Part shown: positions 32,571-40,051 of the stretch, piece by piece
Layout: every line of letters starts with the position of its first letter
How positions within the stretch are numbered: the first letter of the stretch is position 1
From: Bacillus sp. X1(2014)
GTDB lineage: Bacteria > Bacillota > Bacilli > Bacillales_B > DSM-18226
Assembly: GCF_007678255.1 (NCBI RefSeq)
Contig: NZ_VEED01000001.1
Location: 1-64,000 of the forward strand
Direction of reading: 5' to 3'
Length of the DNA stretch: 64,000 nt
Translations under genes and position numbers: made by a program
Notes under the pieces: model-generated
Seen by the model: the letters and a program-made list of their open reading frames with translations, nothing else
Databases searched by the model: none
What the model was told of the DNA's origin: nothing

Positions 32571-32640
32571 GGCTCTGTTAAATTTGCCTGTTGATTTCCG
32601 CTCCAATCAACAGGGTGCCTAAATCAATACTAAGCTTTAA
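32571..32640. repeat. MITE-like repeat, copy 3 (core deleted)
   Basis: It keeps both ends of the 184-bp repeat (GGCTCTGTTAAATTTG, CTGTTGATTTCCG, CTCCAATCAACAGGGTGCC, and a diverged right end) but lacks the roughly 115-bp GC-rich core. It is either an internal-deletion product or a shorter subfamily. Confidence 0.75.
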
Positions 32641-32659
32641 CCCCCTACAAAAAAATAAA

Positions 32660-32692
32660 AAGGAGCTACCTCAGTGTATGAAGTAACTCCTT
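32660..32692. terminator. Orphan terminator-like hairpin
   Basis: AAGGAGCTACCTCA and AAGTAACTCCTT form an imperfect stem, followed by TTTTATTT on the plus strand. No gene ends here. It directly abuts the 492-bp inverted-repeat element. Confidence 0.45.
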
Positions 32693-32700
32693 AGTTTTAT

Positions 32701-33192
32701 TTACATCTTAGGAGACCCAACCATGAAATTAGCCTATTGTGTTTCAATTATCAATCCCCCTAGCCTTTTTCAAACTAAAAATGGAGGGGTTCATTGAACA
32801 ATGAGCTAATGTGTGTTTGTTCCGTTGAAGGAATTAATTCACATGGAATTAATGGAATTAATGGAATTCAAATTCCTAAAAGAAACAAAATTTTTCGGAA
32901 TTACCGATAGAGACTCATTACTTCACCATTTGGGTTTTTCAGCTTCATGGCAATTATCCTTTTTAGTTAGCTTCAATAAAATTTCACATTGATAAAATCT
33001 TAAACATTTTCCTTTGATATGGTTTTCTAAGGATAACATAGATACCAATTATGAAAGGATTTTGTTTTTCGATTTCGCCTTTCTATAGAGGGAAAACAAT
33101 CGCTCCACTTGCCAAATGATTATTAAGGATTGACCTTACTACTCGTTCACAAAACGGAACGAACACGTATGGTTGAGCCTCCTAAGATGTTA
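32701..33192. mobile_element. 492-bp element with 24-bp terminal inverted repeats
   Basis: The left end TTACATCTTAGGAGACCCAA (32701 on) and the complement of the right end TAACATCTTAGGAGGCTCAA (33192 back), extended by CCAT on each side, match at 21 of 24 positions. Inside the left end lies a large imperfect palindrome (32731-32810; arms TTAGC-TATTG and CAATGAGCTAA, inner arms CAATCCCCCT and AGGGGTTCATTG). No transposase is recognisable; the only frame of interest is 49 codons. It is probably a non-autonomous element or an IS remnant. No clear target duplication. Confidence 0.5.
32843..32992 (+). CDS. Possible small ORF inside the inverted-repeat element (49 aa)
   Basis: ATG preceded by GAAGGA 10 nt upstream. 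The frame opens with three tandem MEL/MEF triplets (repeat of ATGGAATTA) and continues KFLKETKFFGITDRDSLLHH. No known family. It may be a transposase fragment or chance; kept at low confidence because the ribosome binding site is fair. Confidence 0.25.
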   Translation: MELMELMEFKFLKETKFFGITDRDSLLHHLGFSASWQLSFLVSFNKISH

Positions 33193-33345
33193 ATGTTTAT
33201 TCTATCTTTTACAATTAAATTATAACACGGAATTTTTTGAATTTACGGACTATATGTGTCAATTATGTGAATCATTGGATATTTAAGTGCTTACAGAGAG
33301 GGGTAAATTATCTTTAAGTATAATGGAAAGGATGCTTAACATCTT
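33193..33345. other. Promoter region of the Ere-type gene
   Basis: AT-rich, no reading frame. A sigma-B-like pair can be read: ATTTAA (33281-33286), 14 bp, GGGTAA (33301-33306). A TATAAT also occurs at 33319-33324, but with no good -35 box. The gene's ribosome binding site is weak (GGAAAGGATG, some distance from the ATG). Confidence 0.35.
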
Positions 33346-34596
33346 ATGCTTAAAGCTATTAATAAATACGCGAAACCTTTTAAAACAACTGATGATCTCG
33401 ATCCATTAATCGATGCAATTGGCGATGCAAAATATGTGCTCCTTGGGGAATCTTCTCACGGAACCTCTGAGTTTTATTCACTCCGAGCAGAGCTATCCAA
33501 AAGATTAATTAAAGAAAAAGGTTTCTCCTTTATTGCAGTTGAAGGTGATTGGCCCTCTTGCCAAAGTATCAATCAATACATTAAGGGCTTTAACCAATCG
33601 ACGAACGACGTACGGAGGGTACTCGAAAGCTTTAATCGCTGGCCTACTTGGATGTGGGCTAACCAAGAAATGATTGGACTTATTGAGTGGCTAAAGGAAT
33701 ATAATCAACAAAATCTTTCTCAAAAAGTCGGTTTTTATGGTTTGGATGTCTATAGTCTGTGGGAAAGTATGGATGAAATTATTCGCTATTTAGAAAAAAC
33801 AAATTCTCGGAGCCTTCAAGCCGCGAAAAAAGCTTTTTCGTGTTTTGAACCCTTCAACCGCAATCATGAAACATATGCTGTTTCAGCAGGATATCTCTCT
33901 GAAGACTGTACGAGAGAAGCACTCGAACTTCTCGCCTCCATCCAGAAAAACAAATGGAAATTTGAAGACAATCAGGAAAGCAGCCTGAATATAGAGGTAA
34001 ACGCCCTTGTCACCGCAAATGCTGAAGAATATTACAGAACAATGGTCAAAAGTGACTCGAAATCATGGAATGTCCGTGATCACCACATGGTACAAGCCCT
34101 CAACTCCGTGATGAACTTTTATGGAGATCATGCCAAAGCAATCATTTGGGAGCATAATACCCATGTCGGTGATGCCAGAGCAACCGACATGAAAGAAGAA
34201 GGAATGGTAAATGTCGGCCAGATTATTAGGGAACAAAATGGTACGGAAAATGTATTTATCGTCGGATTCGGGACCTATACTGGTACTGTGGTTGCAGCTA
34301 CTGAATGGGGTAAAGACGTTCAAATCATGCAGGTACCTCCTGCTCAATTTGGAAGTTGGGAATCACTAATGCATAAGACCAGTCCGACTAATAAATATTT
34401 ACTTTTCTCCGATCAGAACCGTGATGAGTTTTCAACTACCATTGGTCATCGTGCAATAGGTGTGGTTTATAGGCCAGAATATGAACATTTCGGTAATTAT
34501 GTTCCCTCAAACATGGGTCAGCGGTACGACAGTTTTATCTTTTTTGATCAAACAAAAGCATTGCAGCCACTTATTTTAGAGCATGTACTTACATGA
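33346..34596 (+). CDS. Erythromycin esterase family protein
   Basis: 416 aa, full length for the Ere fold. Signatures: LLGESSHGTSEFYSLRAEL with the catalytic-type His, FIAVEGDWPSC, RWPTWMWANQEM, VGFYGLDVYS, and AIIWEHNTHVGDARATDM with the second conserved His. Characterised members open the macrolide lactone ring. Many chromosomal Bacillus members act on unknown substrates and are not proven resistance genes, so drug resistance should not be assumed. It is a single gene closed by a strong terminator. The promoter region suggests a general-stress (sigma-B) signal at most. Confidence 0.85.
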   Translation: MLKAINKYAKPFKTTDDLDPLIDAIGDAKYVLLGESSHGTSEFYSLRAELSKRLIKEKGFSFIAVEGDWPSCQSINQYIKGFNQSTNDVRRVLESFNRWPTWMWANQEMIGLIEWLKEYNQQNLSQKVGFYGLDVYSLWESMDEIIRYLEKTNSRSLQAAKKAFSCFEPFNRNHETYAVSAGYLSEDCTREALELLASIQKNKWKFEDNQESSLNIEVNALVTANAEEYYRTMVKSDSKSWNVRDHHMVQALNSVMNFYGDHAKAIIWEHNTHVGDARATDMKEEGMVNVGQIIREQNGTENVFIVGFGTYTGTVVAATEWGKDVQIMQVPPAQFGSWESLMHKTSPTNKYLLFSDQNRDEFSTTIGHRAIGVVYRPEYEHFGNYVPSNMGQRYDSFIFFDQTKALQPLILEHVLT

Positions 34597-34636
34597 AAAA
34601 AGTCTTCCTTCAGAGGTTTTGAAGGAAGACTTTTTT
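34596..34636. terminator. Bidirectional terminator
   Basis: AAAAAGTCTTCCTTC and GAAGGAAGACTTTTT enclose an AGAGGTTTT loop, between the Ere-type gene and the convergent membrane protein gene. Confidence 0.92.
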
Positions 34637-34637
34637 A

Positions 34638-35243
34638 TTAATCCACTATAGGATTTTTAAAATTATCGGTAGTAGGAATTTTGTTTTCTTTTATTTTATT
34701 TTCCACTCGCCATTTATGTTCAACCAATTTATCATTACTAGGAATCGTTATTTCACTGCCATCTGGCATCTCAAATCGATATTGATAAAAACTGGTTGTA
34801 CCTTGGTGGTTTCTGTATAGAATATGGACTTTTGAAATACGATCCCATCTATATTCCTTTTCTTTTAGGCTTTTCAATGTATTATAATGAATACCCTCGT
34901 TATCCAAATAATAATAGTTGGTTAAGCTTAAGATAAATGCTGGGATACTAGCTAGAATCATTGCCCCCAAAACCACTTTAAACCAATTACCTTCCCATCT
35001 CTGTCTAAAAATAAGGTAGAGAGTTAAAATGACTGCGATATAAATAATGCCACCCATAAAAGTGATATAAGCAGAAAATGGCGTCGAAAAAAACCATTGC
35101 GACCGAGAATAATAAACCATACTTTGGTATGTTGGCACCACAATTAATGGCACAAAAATGCTGCAAATGTACAAAATAATCGTATACGCAACCAGTTTTA
35201 CATGATTTTCCTCAGTCGACTCTTTTTTCTTTATCCATAGCAA
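34638..35243 (-). CDS. Hypothetical membrane protein
   Basis: 201 aa with three membrane segments (about 18-38, 56-80, 89-110) followed by a soluble C-terminal part of about 85 aa. The soluble part looks like a small beta-rich domain (YYLDNEGIHYNTLKSLKEK, EYRWDRISKVHILYRN, SFYQYRFEMPDGSEITIPS), similar to bacterial PH-like or YcxB-like domains that follow membrane helices. No firm family. The start is TTG with GGGGGG six nt upstream. Confidence 0.6.
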   Translation of the reverse strand: MLWIKKKESTEENHVKLVAYTIILYICSIFVPLIVVPTYQSMVYYSRSQWFFSTPFSAYITFMGGIIYIAVILTLYLIFRQRWEGNWFKVVLGAMILASIPAFILSLTNYYYLDNEGIHYNTLKSLKEKEYRWDRISKVHILYRNHQGTTSFYQYRFEMPDGSEITIPSNDKLVEHKWRVENKIKENKIPTTDNFKNPIVD

Positions 35244-35377
35244 AAATATCCCCCCGTATACATTTGACGAAAACTAAAAAAAATGTTTCGTTAATATTCA
35301 GAATTTTCCTTATTATGATATCTTGCTAAATGGGATTTTTATCCGATTCTTTTTATACATAACCACCGAAAATATCC

Positions 35378-35404
35378 GCATACTATTTTTGTATTTCAAT
35401 TATA
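35378..35404 (+). promoter_or_regulatory. Candidate sigma-G promoter of the DUF1657 cluster
   Basis: GCATA (35378-35382) fits the GHATR -35 box; AATTATA (35398-35404) fits CATNHTA at 6 of 7; spacer 15 bp. The DUF1657/DUF421 genes occur in forespore spoVA operons in other bacilli, which supports the reading. Confidence 0.45.
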
Positions 35405-35424
35405 TAACGAAAGAAGGATTACTT

Positions 35425-35628
35425 ATGACAGTTGGAACACAAGTAAAACAAGCATTGGCAGGACTAAAAAGTGCTCAGGCAAGTTTTGAAACATTTGCAC
35501 TAGCCACTGATAACCAAAATGCAAAGCAACTTTATCAACAAGCGGCACAACAGACTCAATCTGTTCTTGATAGCCTTGAACCGCGCCTTCAAGAAATTCT
35601 CAATGAAGAGCCTCAATATAATCAATAA
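35425..35628 (+). CDS. DUF1657 domain protein (first copy)
   Basis: 67 aa: MTVGTQVKQALAGLKSAQAS, then FETFALATDNQNAKQL, ending LNEEPQYNQ. It is an all-helical DUF1657 protein. Such proteins are encoded in spoVA-2mob-type operons of Bacillus together with SpoVAC/AD/AEb and a DUF421 protein and are made during sporulation; their role is unknown. The start ATG has GAAGGATT upstream; the open frame runs 34 codons further but without a ribosome binding site. A hairpin at 35641-35668 separates it from the second copy and could make it the most abundant product. Confidence 0.85.
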   Translation: MTVGTQVKQALAGLKSAQASFETFALATDNQNAKQLYQQAAQQTQSVLDSLEPRLQEILNEEPQYNQ

Positions 35629-35640
35629 AATGCAGTTTTA

Positions 35641-35668
35641 GGTTGGCATTTTTTGCCAACCCCTTTTT
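35641..35668 (+). terminator. Intra-cluster terminator-like hairpin
   Basis: GGTTGGC-ATTTTTT-GCCAACC then CCTTTTTG, between the two DUF1657 genes. Likely partial terminator. Confidence 0.7.
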
Positions 35669-35703
35669 GATATTTTAAATCCCTTATGAAAGGAAGTTTA
35701 CTT

Positions 35704-35910
35704 GTGACCATCGCTTCAAATGTTAAGCAATGTCTAGCTACTATGAAAGGAATCGAAGCACAACTGGCTTCCTTCGCGCTAAATTCTTTAGACAGTGAAG
35801 CACAAGCTACATTTAATCAAGCCATGTTAACGGTTGGAGAAGTAAAGAAGGATCTCCAGTACCGTGTATTAGAACTTGAACGACATGAACCCCAATACAA
35901 AGGGTCATAA
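35704..35910 (+). CDS. DUF1657 domain protein (second copy)
   Basis: 68 aa, paralogous to the gene before it: TIASNVKQCLATMKGIEAQL against TVGTQVKQALAGLKSAQAS, and the same C-terminal pattern (ERHEPQYKGS against NEEPQYNQ). It begins GTG with AAAGGAAG at the right distance; the frame opens 6 codons earlier without support. It is 15 nt ahead of the DUF421 gene, so they are co-transcribed. Confidence 0.85.
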   Translation: MTIASNVKQCLATMKGIEAQLASFALNSLDSEAQATFNQAMLTVGEVKKDLQYRVLELERHEPQYKGS

Positions 35911-35925
35911 ATCTTGAGGTGAGAA

Positions 35926-36789
35926 ATGATGCCAGATTGGGTTTTTATAATAGTCCGTTCGTTAGTCTTCTTGGTACTCTTATTTATTACCACCAAAGTA
36001 CTAGGTAAGAAACAAATATCTGAACTGTCATTCTTTGAATATGTTGCAGGTATTACCATTGGAAGTATTGCCGGAGAAGTCGTAACGGGTTTGGAAGGCA
36101 ATATGTTCCATGGTGCACTGGCACTTGTCGTTTTTGGATTCGTAACTTTTCTAGTGAATTTTTTAGCTATAAAAAGTAAAAAGTTTAGTGATTTTGCTGA
36201 GGGAAAAAGTACTGTCGTTATTAAGGACGGAAAAATTTTAGAAGAAAACTTGAAAAAAGAAAAATATACCATCGATGAATTATCGGCTCTTCTTAGACAG
36301 AAGAATATTTTTAAATTTGCTGATGTAGAATTTGCAGTGTTGGAACCACGAGGAAATTTAAGTGCGTTATTAAAAAGAGAAAACCAACCACTTACGCCCA
36401 AAGATTTACAAATGAAAATGCCGAATGAGAAAGAACCACAAACGGTTATCATGGATGGAAATATTGTTGATGAATCGTTAAGATGTGCAGGACAAGGCAG
36501 AGGCTGGTTATATACAGAGTTAGAAAAACTAGATGTAACACTTGATAATGTATTCCTAGGACAAGTGGATTCATACGGAGAACTCACGGTAGATCTATAT
36601 GATGATAAAATTCAAGTTCCAGCTCCCGCACAACGTCCACTACTACTTGCTACCTTAAAAAAAATTCAGGCTGATTTAGAGATTTTTTCGCTTGAGACCG
36701 ATTGTGAAAAATCAAAAGCAATGTATAAGCGTAATGCAAAGAAGATTCAAGAAACCATTGATGTCTTAAGTCCTTATTTAAACGGTTAA
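35926..36789 (+). CDS. DUF421 (YetF-like) membrane protein with C-terminal DUF1657-like tail
   Basis: 287 aa. Three membrane segments (about 7-24, 34-56, 62-81) with SELSFFEYVAGITIGSIAGE. Next are the two cytoplasmic YetF repeats: STVVIKDGKILEENLKKEK followed by IDELSALLRQKNIF, and TVIMDGNIVDESLRCAGQG. The last 50 residues (LLATLKKIQADLEIFSLET and on) repeat the DUF1657 pattern of the two small genes upstream, so the protein is a DUF421-DUF1657 fusion. Its homologues sit in mobile spoVA operons and in spore membranes. The spoVAC-AD-AEb genes that normally lie between are absent here. Confidence 0.85.
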   Translation: MMPDWVFIIVRSLVFLVLLFITTKVLGKKQISELSFFEYVAGITIGSIAGEVVTGLEGNMFHGALALVVFGFVTFLVNFLAIKSKKFSDFAEGKSTVVIKDGKILEENLKKEKYTIDELSALLRQKNIFKFADVEFAVLEPRGNLSALLKRENQPLTPKDLQMKMPNEKEPQTVIMDGNIVDESLRCAGQGRGWLYTELEKLDVTLDNVFLGQVDSYGELTVDLYDDKIQVPAPAQRPLLLATLKKIQADLEIFSLETDCEKSKAMYKRNAKKIQETIDVLSPYLNG

Positions 36790-36812
36790 TTTCACTAAAA
36801 GCAGCAATATAA

Positions 36813-36843
36813 AATCCTTATCAAGCTTATTTGATAAGGATTA
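36813..36843. terminator. Terminator after the DUF421 gene
   Basis: AATCCTTATCA-AGCTTAT-TTGATAAGGATT; perfect stem serving both converging genes, weak T run. Confidence 0.65.
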
Positions 36844-36850
36844 ATCATTT

Positions 36851-37834
36851 CTAACTATTCATTTTTAGCGATCGTTCATTCTGAATAATTTTCTGGTTAC
36901 TTTTATGCGAAAAAAAGCTATGCAGGATCATACCAACCATGACCAATCCCATACCCCACCAAGATAGCAGCGTCGGGAAGGTGCTGTTTAGTAGTAATAA
37001 TTCTCCAATAACAGCGAATAATACCTCCACAGATTGTGTCGCCTCAACGGCCGCAAGTTTCTGCATATTTCCTCTAACAAGATCGGTTGCTTTAAAAAAT
37101 AATATGGTGGCAATGACCCCTGAGGTTACTGCAACAAGTCCGGATTGGACTATTTGCCCTTTGCTTGGTGTGCCAATCGTAAAAAGTCCATATATCGATA
37201 ATACAATCCATAATGGAAGACTAGCTAAGGTCATCCCTAATACACGTTGGAAGACATCCAGCCGTCCGCCACATATATCCATCATTTTTCGGTTTCCTAA
37301 TGGGTAAGCAAATGAAGCAATCAGCACAGGAAGAACACCCAGGGAAATCACACCAATTGATATTTGATTGGCCTGTTCCATTTGCATCAAGATAATTCCT
37401 AGTAGGATTATTACTGACATCCCCAAACCCTTAAATGGAATTTTTCCCTTTTGCTGGATTGGACCTTTTTCAGTCATAACCCTTTCGTAAAAAAATGGAG
37501 CCAGCAAAGACCCTGAGATAATGGTTACTTGCCAAGTAGCTGCAATGAGCCACCCTGGGGCATATGCTGCAGAAAAACAAATAGGGCCATAAAATAATCC
37601 AAAACCAACCGAACTCCATAATAGCCAACTACCTGGATTTTTTTTCATATCCCAAAGCAAGGGTTTAAGATTTTTTCTTCCAATGACAATAATAAGTAAA
37701 AAAGGGACCATAAAGAAATACCTTAAAGATGCACTCCAAATCCAGCTGCCCCCTGCCTGGTCCATCGATCTGTTGAGGATAAATGTAAATGCAAAAAAGA
37801 AAGCCGCTAAGATACCTAAAATAATCGGCCGCAA
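36851..37834 (-). CDS. Multidrug/metabolite exporter of the DMT (EmrE-like) superfamily
   Basis: 327 aa with ten membrane segments. N-terminus RPIILGILAAFFFAFTFIL then SWIWSASLRYFFMVPFLL; internal repeat at about 150 on; C-terminal LAAVEATQSVEVLFAVIGELLLL. This is the multidrug-resistance efflux transporter family (PF13536), a ten-TM DMT subgroup; the substrate is unknown. Start TTG with AAGGAG 9 nt upstream. The upstream region carries an ATACACTATATAC-type near-palindrome that could bind a regulator. Confidence 0.82.
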   Translation of the reverse strand: MRPIILGILAAFFFAFTFILNRSMDQAGGSWIWSASLRYFFMVPFLLIIVIGRKNLKPLLWDMKKNPGSWLLWSSVGFGLFYGPICFSAAYAPGWLIAATWQVTIISGSLLAPFFYERVMTEKGPIQQKGKIPFKGLGMSVIILLGIILMQMEQANQISIGVISLGVLPVLIASFAYPLGNRKMMDICGGRLDVFQRVLGMTLASLPLWIVLSIYGLFTIGTPSKGQIVQSGLVAVTSGVIATILFFKATDLVRGNMQKLAAVEATQSVEVLFAVIGELLLLNSTFPTLLSWWGMGLVMVGMILHSFFSHKSNQKIIQNERSLKMNS

Positions 37835-38039
37835 TAATCTCTACTCCTTCTATTACGTTATTAATATGTATATAGTGTATTTTCCATTATAATAGAGGAA
37901 CTATCAAGTTGTAATTTTTATTGAGTTCATATGTATACAAACATATTTTACCGCATAAAGTTTTTTGGATACAGATGAAACTTTCTTATCCCCCATTCGT
38001 AAAAAGGATAGATTAATAAAAAAAGTGAGGTTGAGATCC

Positions 38040-38654
38040 ATGTTTGGAAAAGTAGCTGCCGATATTTTAGGTTTAAGTGATGTGGGTGCTGTTATTAAAC
38101 CAGAGAATTATGACAAGGTAGACGCAGACGATTATGTCATGCATGAAGACAATGAAAAAATTTATTTTCTTATCAAATCCAAATCAGATGAATACTGCTT
38201 TACCAATAATGCTCTTATCCATTTAGATGGAACAAGTGCAACCAGCAAAAAGAGGATGCTCCATCGTTATAGTTATGCTACCAACCGAATCTCAGACGTT
38301 TATCTTGAAACAGCTGGAACGGTTGACCTTGACGTCGAAATTAAATTTAAAATTGGTTCAGTGCCTTTCTCCATTGATGTACATAAAAAACATATTGAGG
38401 AAATTAAGGATTTATATAAAGCCCTAATTAAAATTTCAGAAATATCACATGAAAATGAAATTTCCCTTCAGTTTGCTAAACAAAGCTTAGATGTTGCCTC
38501 CACTACTTTAGGTCGTGTTACAAGTGCAGACAGTAATTTGGTTGTACAATTCAAAATGCTTAATCAAGCAGCTTTTCAATGGTTAGAAGACAGTAAAAAG
38601 CAATATATAGTCAAAGATTTCGGCTATGTATTCGAAAAGTATATTAACAACTAG
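38040..38654 (+). CDS. yvbH: PH-domain protein YvbH
   Basis: 204 aa, the same length as B. subtilis YvbH, with the shared N-terminus GKVAADILGLSDVGAVI, the block DADDYVMHEDNEKIYFLIK, and the identical ending FGYVFEKYINN/FGDVFEKYINN. It has an N-terminal bacterial PH-like domain and a C-terminal helical oligomerisation domain (YvbH-like); it is cytoplasmic and its function is unknown. The ATG at 38040 has GTGAGG 9 nt upstream, so the 25 extra codons of the longer frame were dropped. The stop codon is followed directly by a structured repeat. Confidence 0.9.
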   Translation: MFGKVAADILGLSDVGAVIKPENYDKVDADDYVMHEDNEKIYFLIKSKSDEYCFTNNALIHLDGTSATSKKRMLHRYSYATNRISDVYLETAGTVDLDVEIKFKIGSVPFSIDVHKKHIEEIKDLYKALIKISEISHENEISLQFAKQSLDVASTTLGRVTSADSNLVVQFKMLNQAAFQWLEDSKKQYIVKDFGYVFEKYINN

Positions 38655-38803
38655 GAAAAGCGCAAGCGCCCTGGTCAGTGGCGTATGGCCTGGAGCGCTC
38701 CAACTGAGATAAAGGAAACACGAAGAGCTGGAGGCGATTCGATGTTGACTTATCGTAGGGCGGAAAGCGAAGGACACTAGCCGCTAGGGCGCTGGAGCTA
38801 GAC
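38655..38803. repeat. Structured intergenic repeat of the Bacillaceae AAGCGCAAGCGCC...GGAGCTAGAC type
   Basis: It starts GAAAAGCGCAAGCGCC and ends GGGCGCTGGAGCTAGACAG, so the ends can pair (GGCGC with GCGCC). It is rich in short palindromes (GGAGCGCTCC at 38692-38701). Related sequences with these ends are common between genes in Bacillus and relatives. It begins at the yvbH stop codon. Only one copy in the window. Confidence 0.7.
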
Positions 38804-38842
38804 AGTAATCTAATTTCAAAATTTATAATTATTATCATATAG

Positions 38843-38886
38843 AAAAAAGCAGGCGCATGAGAATTTTTCATGCGCCTCCTTTTTTA
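38843..38886. terminator. Bidirectional terminator
   Basis: AGGCGCATGA and TCATGCGCCT around GAATTTT, flanked by A and T runs. It ends the nitroreductase gene on the minus strand. Confidence 0.85.
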
Positions 38887-39516
38887 TTTATATTCTATTA
38901 AAACATCTTCCAACGGCAAACGAGTGGAATTAAATGCAGGTGCTGCCGCCTTCCCCACTGAAATCAACACAATTGGAAATAATCGATCTTCAACATTAAA
39001 CATTTCCACAAATTTTTCTTTATCAAATCCACCCATCGGAACGGTGTCATATCCTCGATCTTTAGCAATCAACATCAATTGCATCGACACTAAGCCAGCG
39101 TCAAATGAAGCAATATTTTTTAAGACTTCTTCTGAAGCAAATGGATAAGTTTTATTGGTCCCCTCAATTAATCGATTCATATTGGCCTCATCCATAAATC
39201 CTGCTTCAAATGCACTTCGGTATACTTTTTCCACACTTTTATACATTTCCTTGTCACCTAAGACAGCAATAACCGCTGATGCTGTTTCAACTTGTTCTTG
39301 ATTATTAGCTACTGCTCTAAGCTCCTTTTTTAGCTCCTGGTCTTGGATCACAATAAAACGCCAAGGCTGTAGATTACTTGAGGACGGGGCTTGAATAGCT
39401 TCTTTTAACATATCCTTTATTTCTTCTTTGGAAATTTGATAAGTTGAATCATATTTTCTAACGGAGTGACGTTCTTTAATCACTTCAGATAAACTTTTCG
39501 TTAAGGTAGTTTGCAT
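38884..39516 (-). CDS. Nitroreductase family protein (YodC/MhqN-like)
   Basis: 210 aa FMN enzyme. VIKERHSVRKYDST is the N-terminal FMN-binding segment, EAIQAPSSSNLQPWRFIVI the next, and FDAGLVSMQLMLIAKDRGYDTVPMGGFD the C-terminal one. It resembles B. subtilis YodC and MhqN, which reduce quinones or nitro compounds under quinone stress. The divergent HxlR-type gene and two identical-type operators in between suggest it is the regulated target. GGGGGAAAACTCTC precedes the ATG. Confidence 0.88.
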   Translation of the reverse strand: MQTTLTKSLSEVIKERHSVRKYDSTYQISKEEIKDMLKEAIQAPSSSNLQPWRFIVIQDQELKKELRAVANNQEQVETASAVIAVLGDKEMYKSVEKVYRSAFEAGFMDEANMNRLIEGTNKTYPFASEEVLKNIASFDAGLVSMQLMLIAKDRGYDTVPMGGFDKEKFVEMFNVEDRLFPIVLISVGKAAAPAFNSTRLPLEDVLIEYK

Positions 39517-39542
39517 GAGAGTTTTCCCCCTAATAAATTTAA

Positions 39543-39557
39543 CTTACTAATAGTAAG
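39543..39557. promoter_or_regulatory. HxlR-type operator 1
   Basis: CTTACTAATAGTAAG, a perfect 15-bp palindrome around a central base, close to the nitroreductase start. Confidence 0.75.
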
Positions 39558-39568
39558 TACTAAACCAT

Positions 39569-39583
39569 CTTACTATTAGTAAG
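39569..39583. promoter_or_regulatory. HxlR-type operator 2
   Basis: CTTACTATTAGTAAG, the same palindrome with the central base swapped, 26 bp from operator 1 (centre to centre). Both are followed by TAC. Confidence 0.75.
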
Positions 39584-39649
39584 TACCTTTCGTCAAGAAA
39601 ATAAACTATGATATGATATAGTTAGAATAGTAAAAAAGAGGGATTTTAA

Positions 39650-40009
39650 ATGAGTGAATCTAACTACCAAAAGTGTATGTCTCCTTCCTCAGAGGAAATT
39701 AAGCATATATGTACAAATTTTCATAATGCGATTGAATTTATAGGTAAACGATGGATGGGTTCTGTTATTTTTTCACTGCTGGAGGGACCTAAGCGATACC
39801 ATGAAATTGTTACATCCATTCCTGGAATCTCTGATCGCTTGTTAACCGAGCGCTTGCGTGATCTAGAGAATGAAGGATTGATTGTTAAAAGGGTAATTGC
39901 CACATCACCTAAAAAAGTGGAATATGAATTAACTCCAGCTGGGAAGGATCTTGAAGAGGTTATCCATGTGTTATTGAAATGGATAAAAAAACGAGGAAAT
40001 TCCCGATGA
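39650..40009 (+). CDS. HxlR family transcriptional regulator (YodB-like)
   Basis: 119 aa winged helix. HxlR signature: IEFIGKRWMGSVIFSLLEG, PKRYHEIVTSIPGISDRLL, TERLRDLENEGLIVKRV, KKVEYELTPAGKDL. Cys9 (QKCMSP) and Cys21 (HICTNF) lie before the HTH. In YodB a single N-terminal cysteine (Cys6) senses quinones and diamide by thiol modification, so a similar redox or electrophile sensor is likely. It is divergent from the nitroreductase gene, with two palindromic operators between. RBS AAGAGGGATT. Confidence 0.87.
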   Translation: MSESNYQKCMSPSSEEIKHICTNFHNAIEFIGKRWMGSVIFSLLEGPKRYHEIVTSIPGISDRLLTERLRDLENEGLIVKRVIATSPKKVEYELTPAGKDLEEVIHVLLKWIKKRGNSR

Positions 40010-40013
40010 AACA

Positions 40014-40049
40014 AAAAGGGTTACATCCATTTAATAGATGTAACCCTTT
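40014..40049. terminator. Terminator between HxlR gene and YitT gene
   Basis: AAAGGGTTACATC and GATGTAACCCTTT; perfect 13-bp stem, both directions. Confidence 0.85.
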
Positions 40050-40051
40050 AT

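Noticed and set aside
33346..34596. Ere-type gene called as a macrolide resistance determinant
   Set aside because: Family membership alone does not show macrolide esterase activity; many chromosomal Bacillus members have other or unknown substrates.
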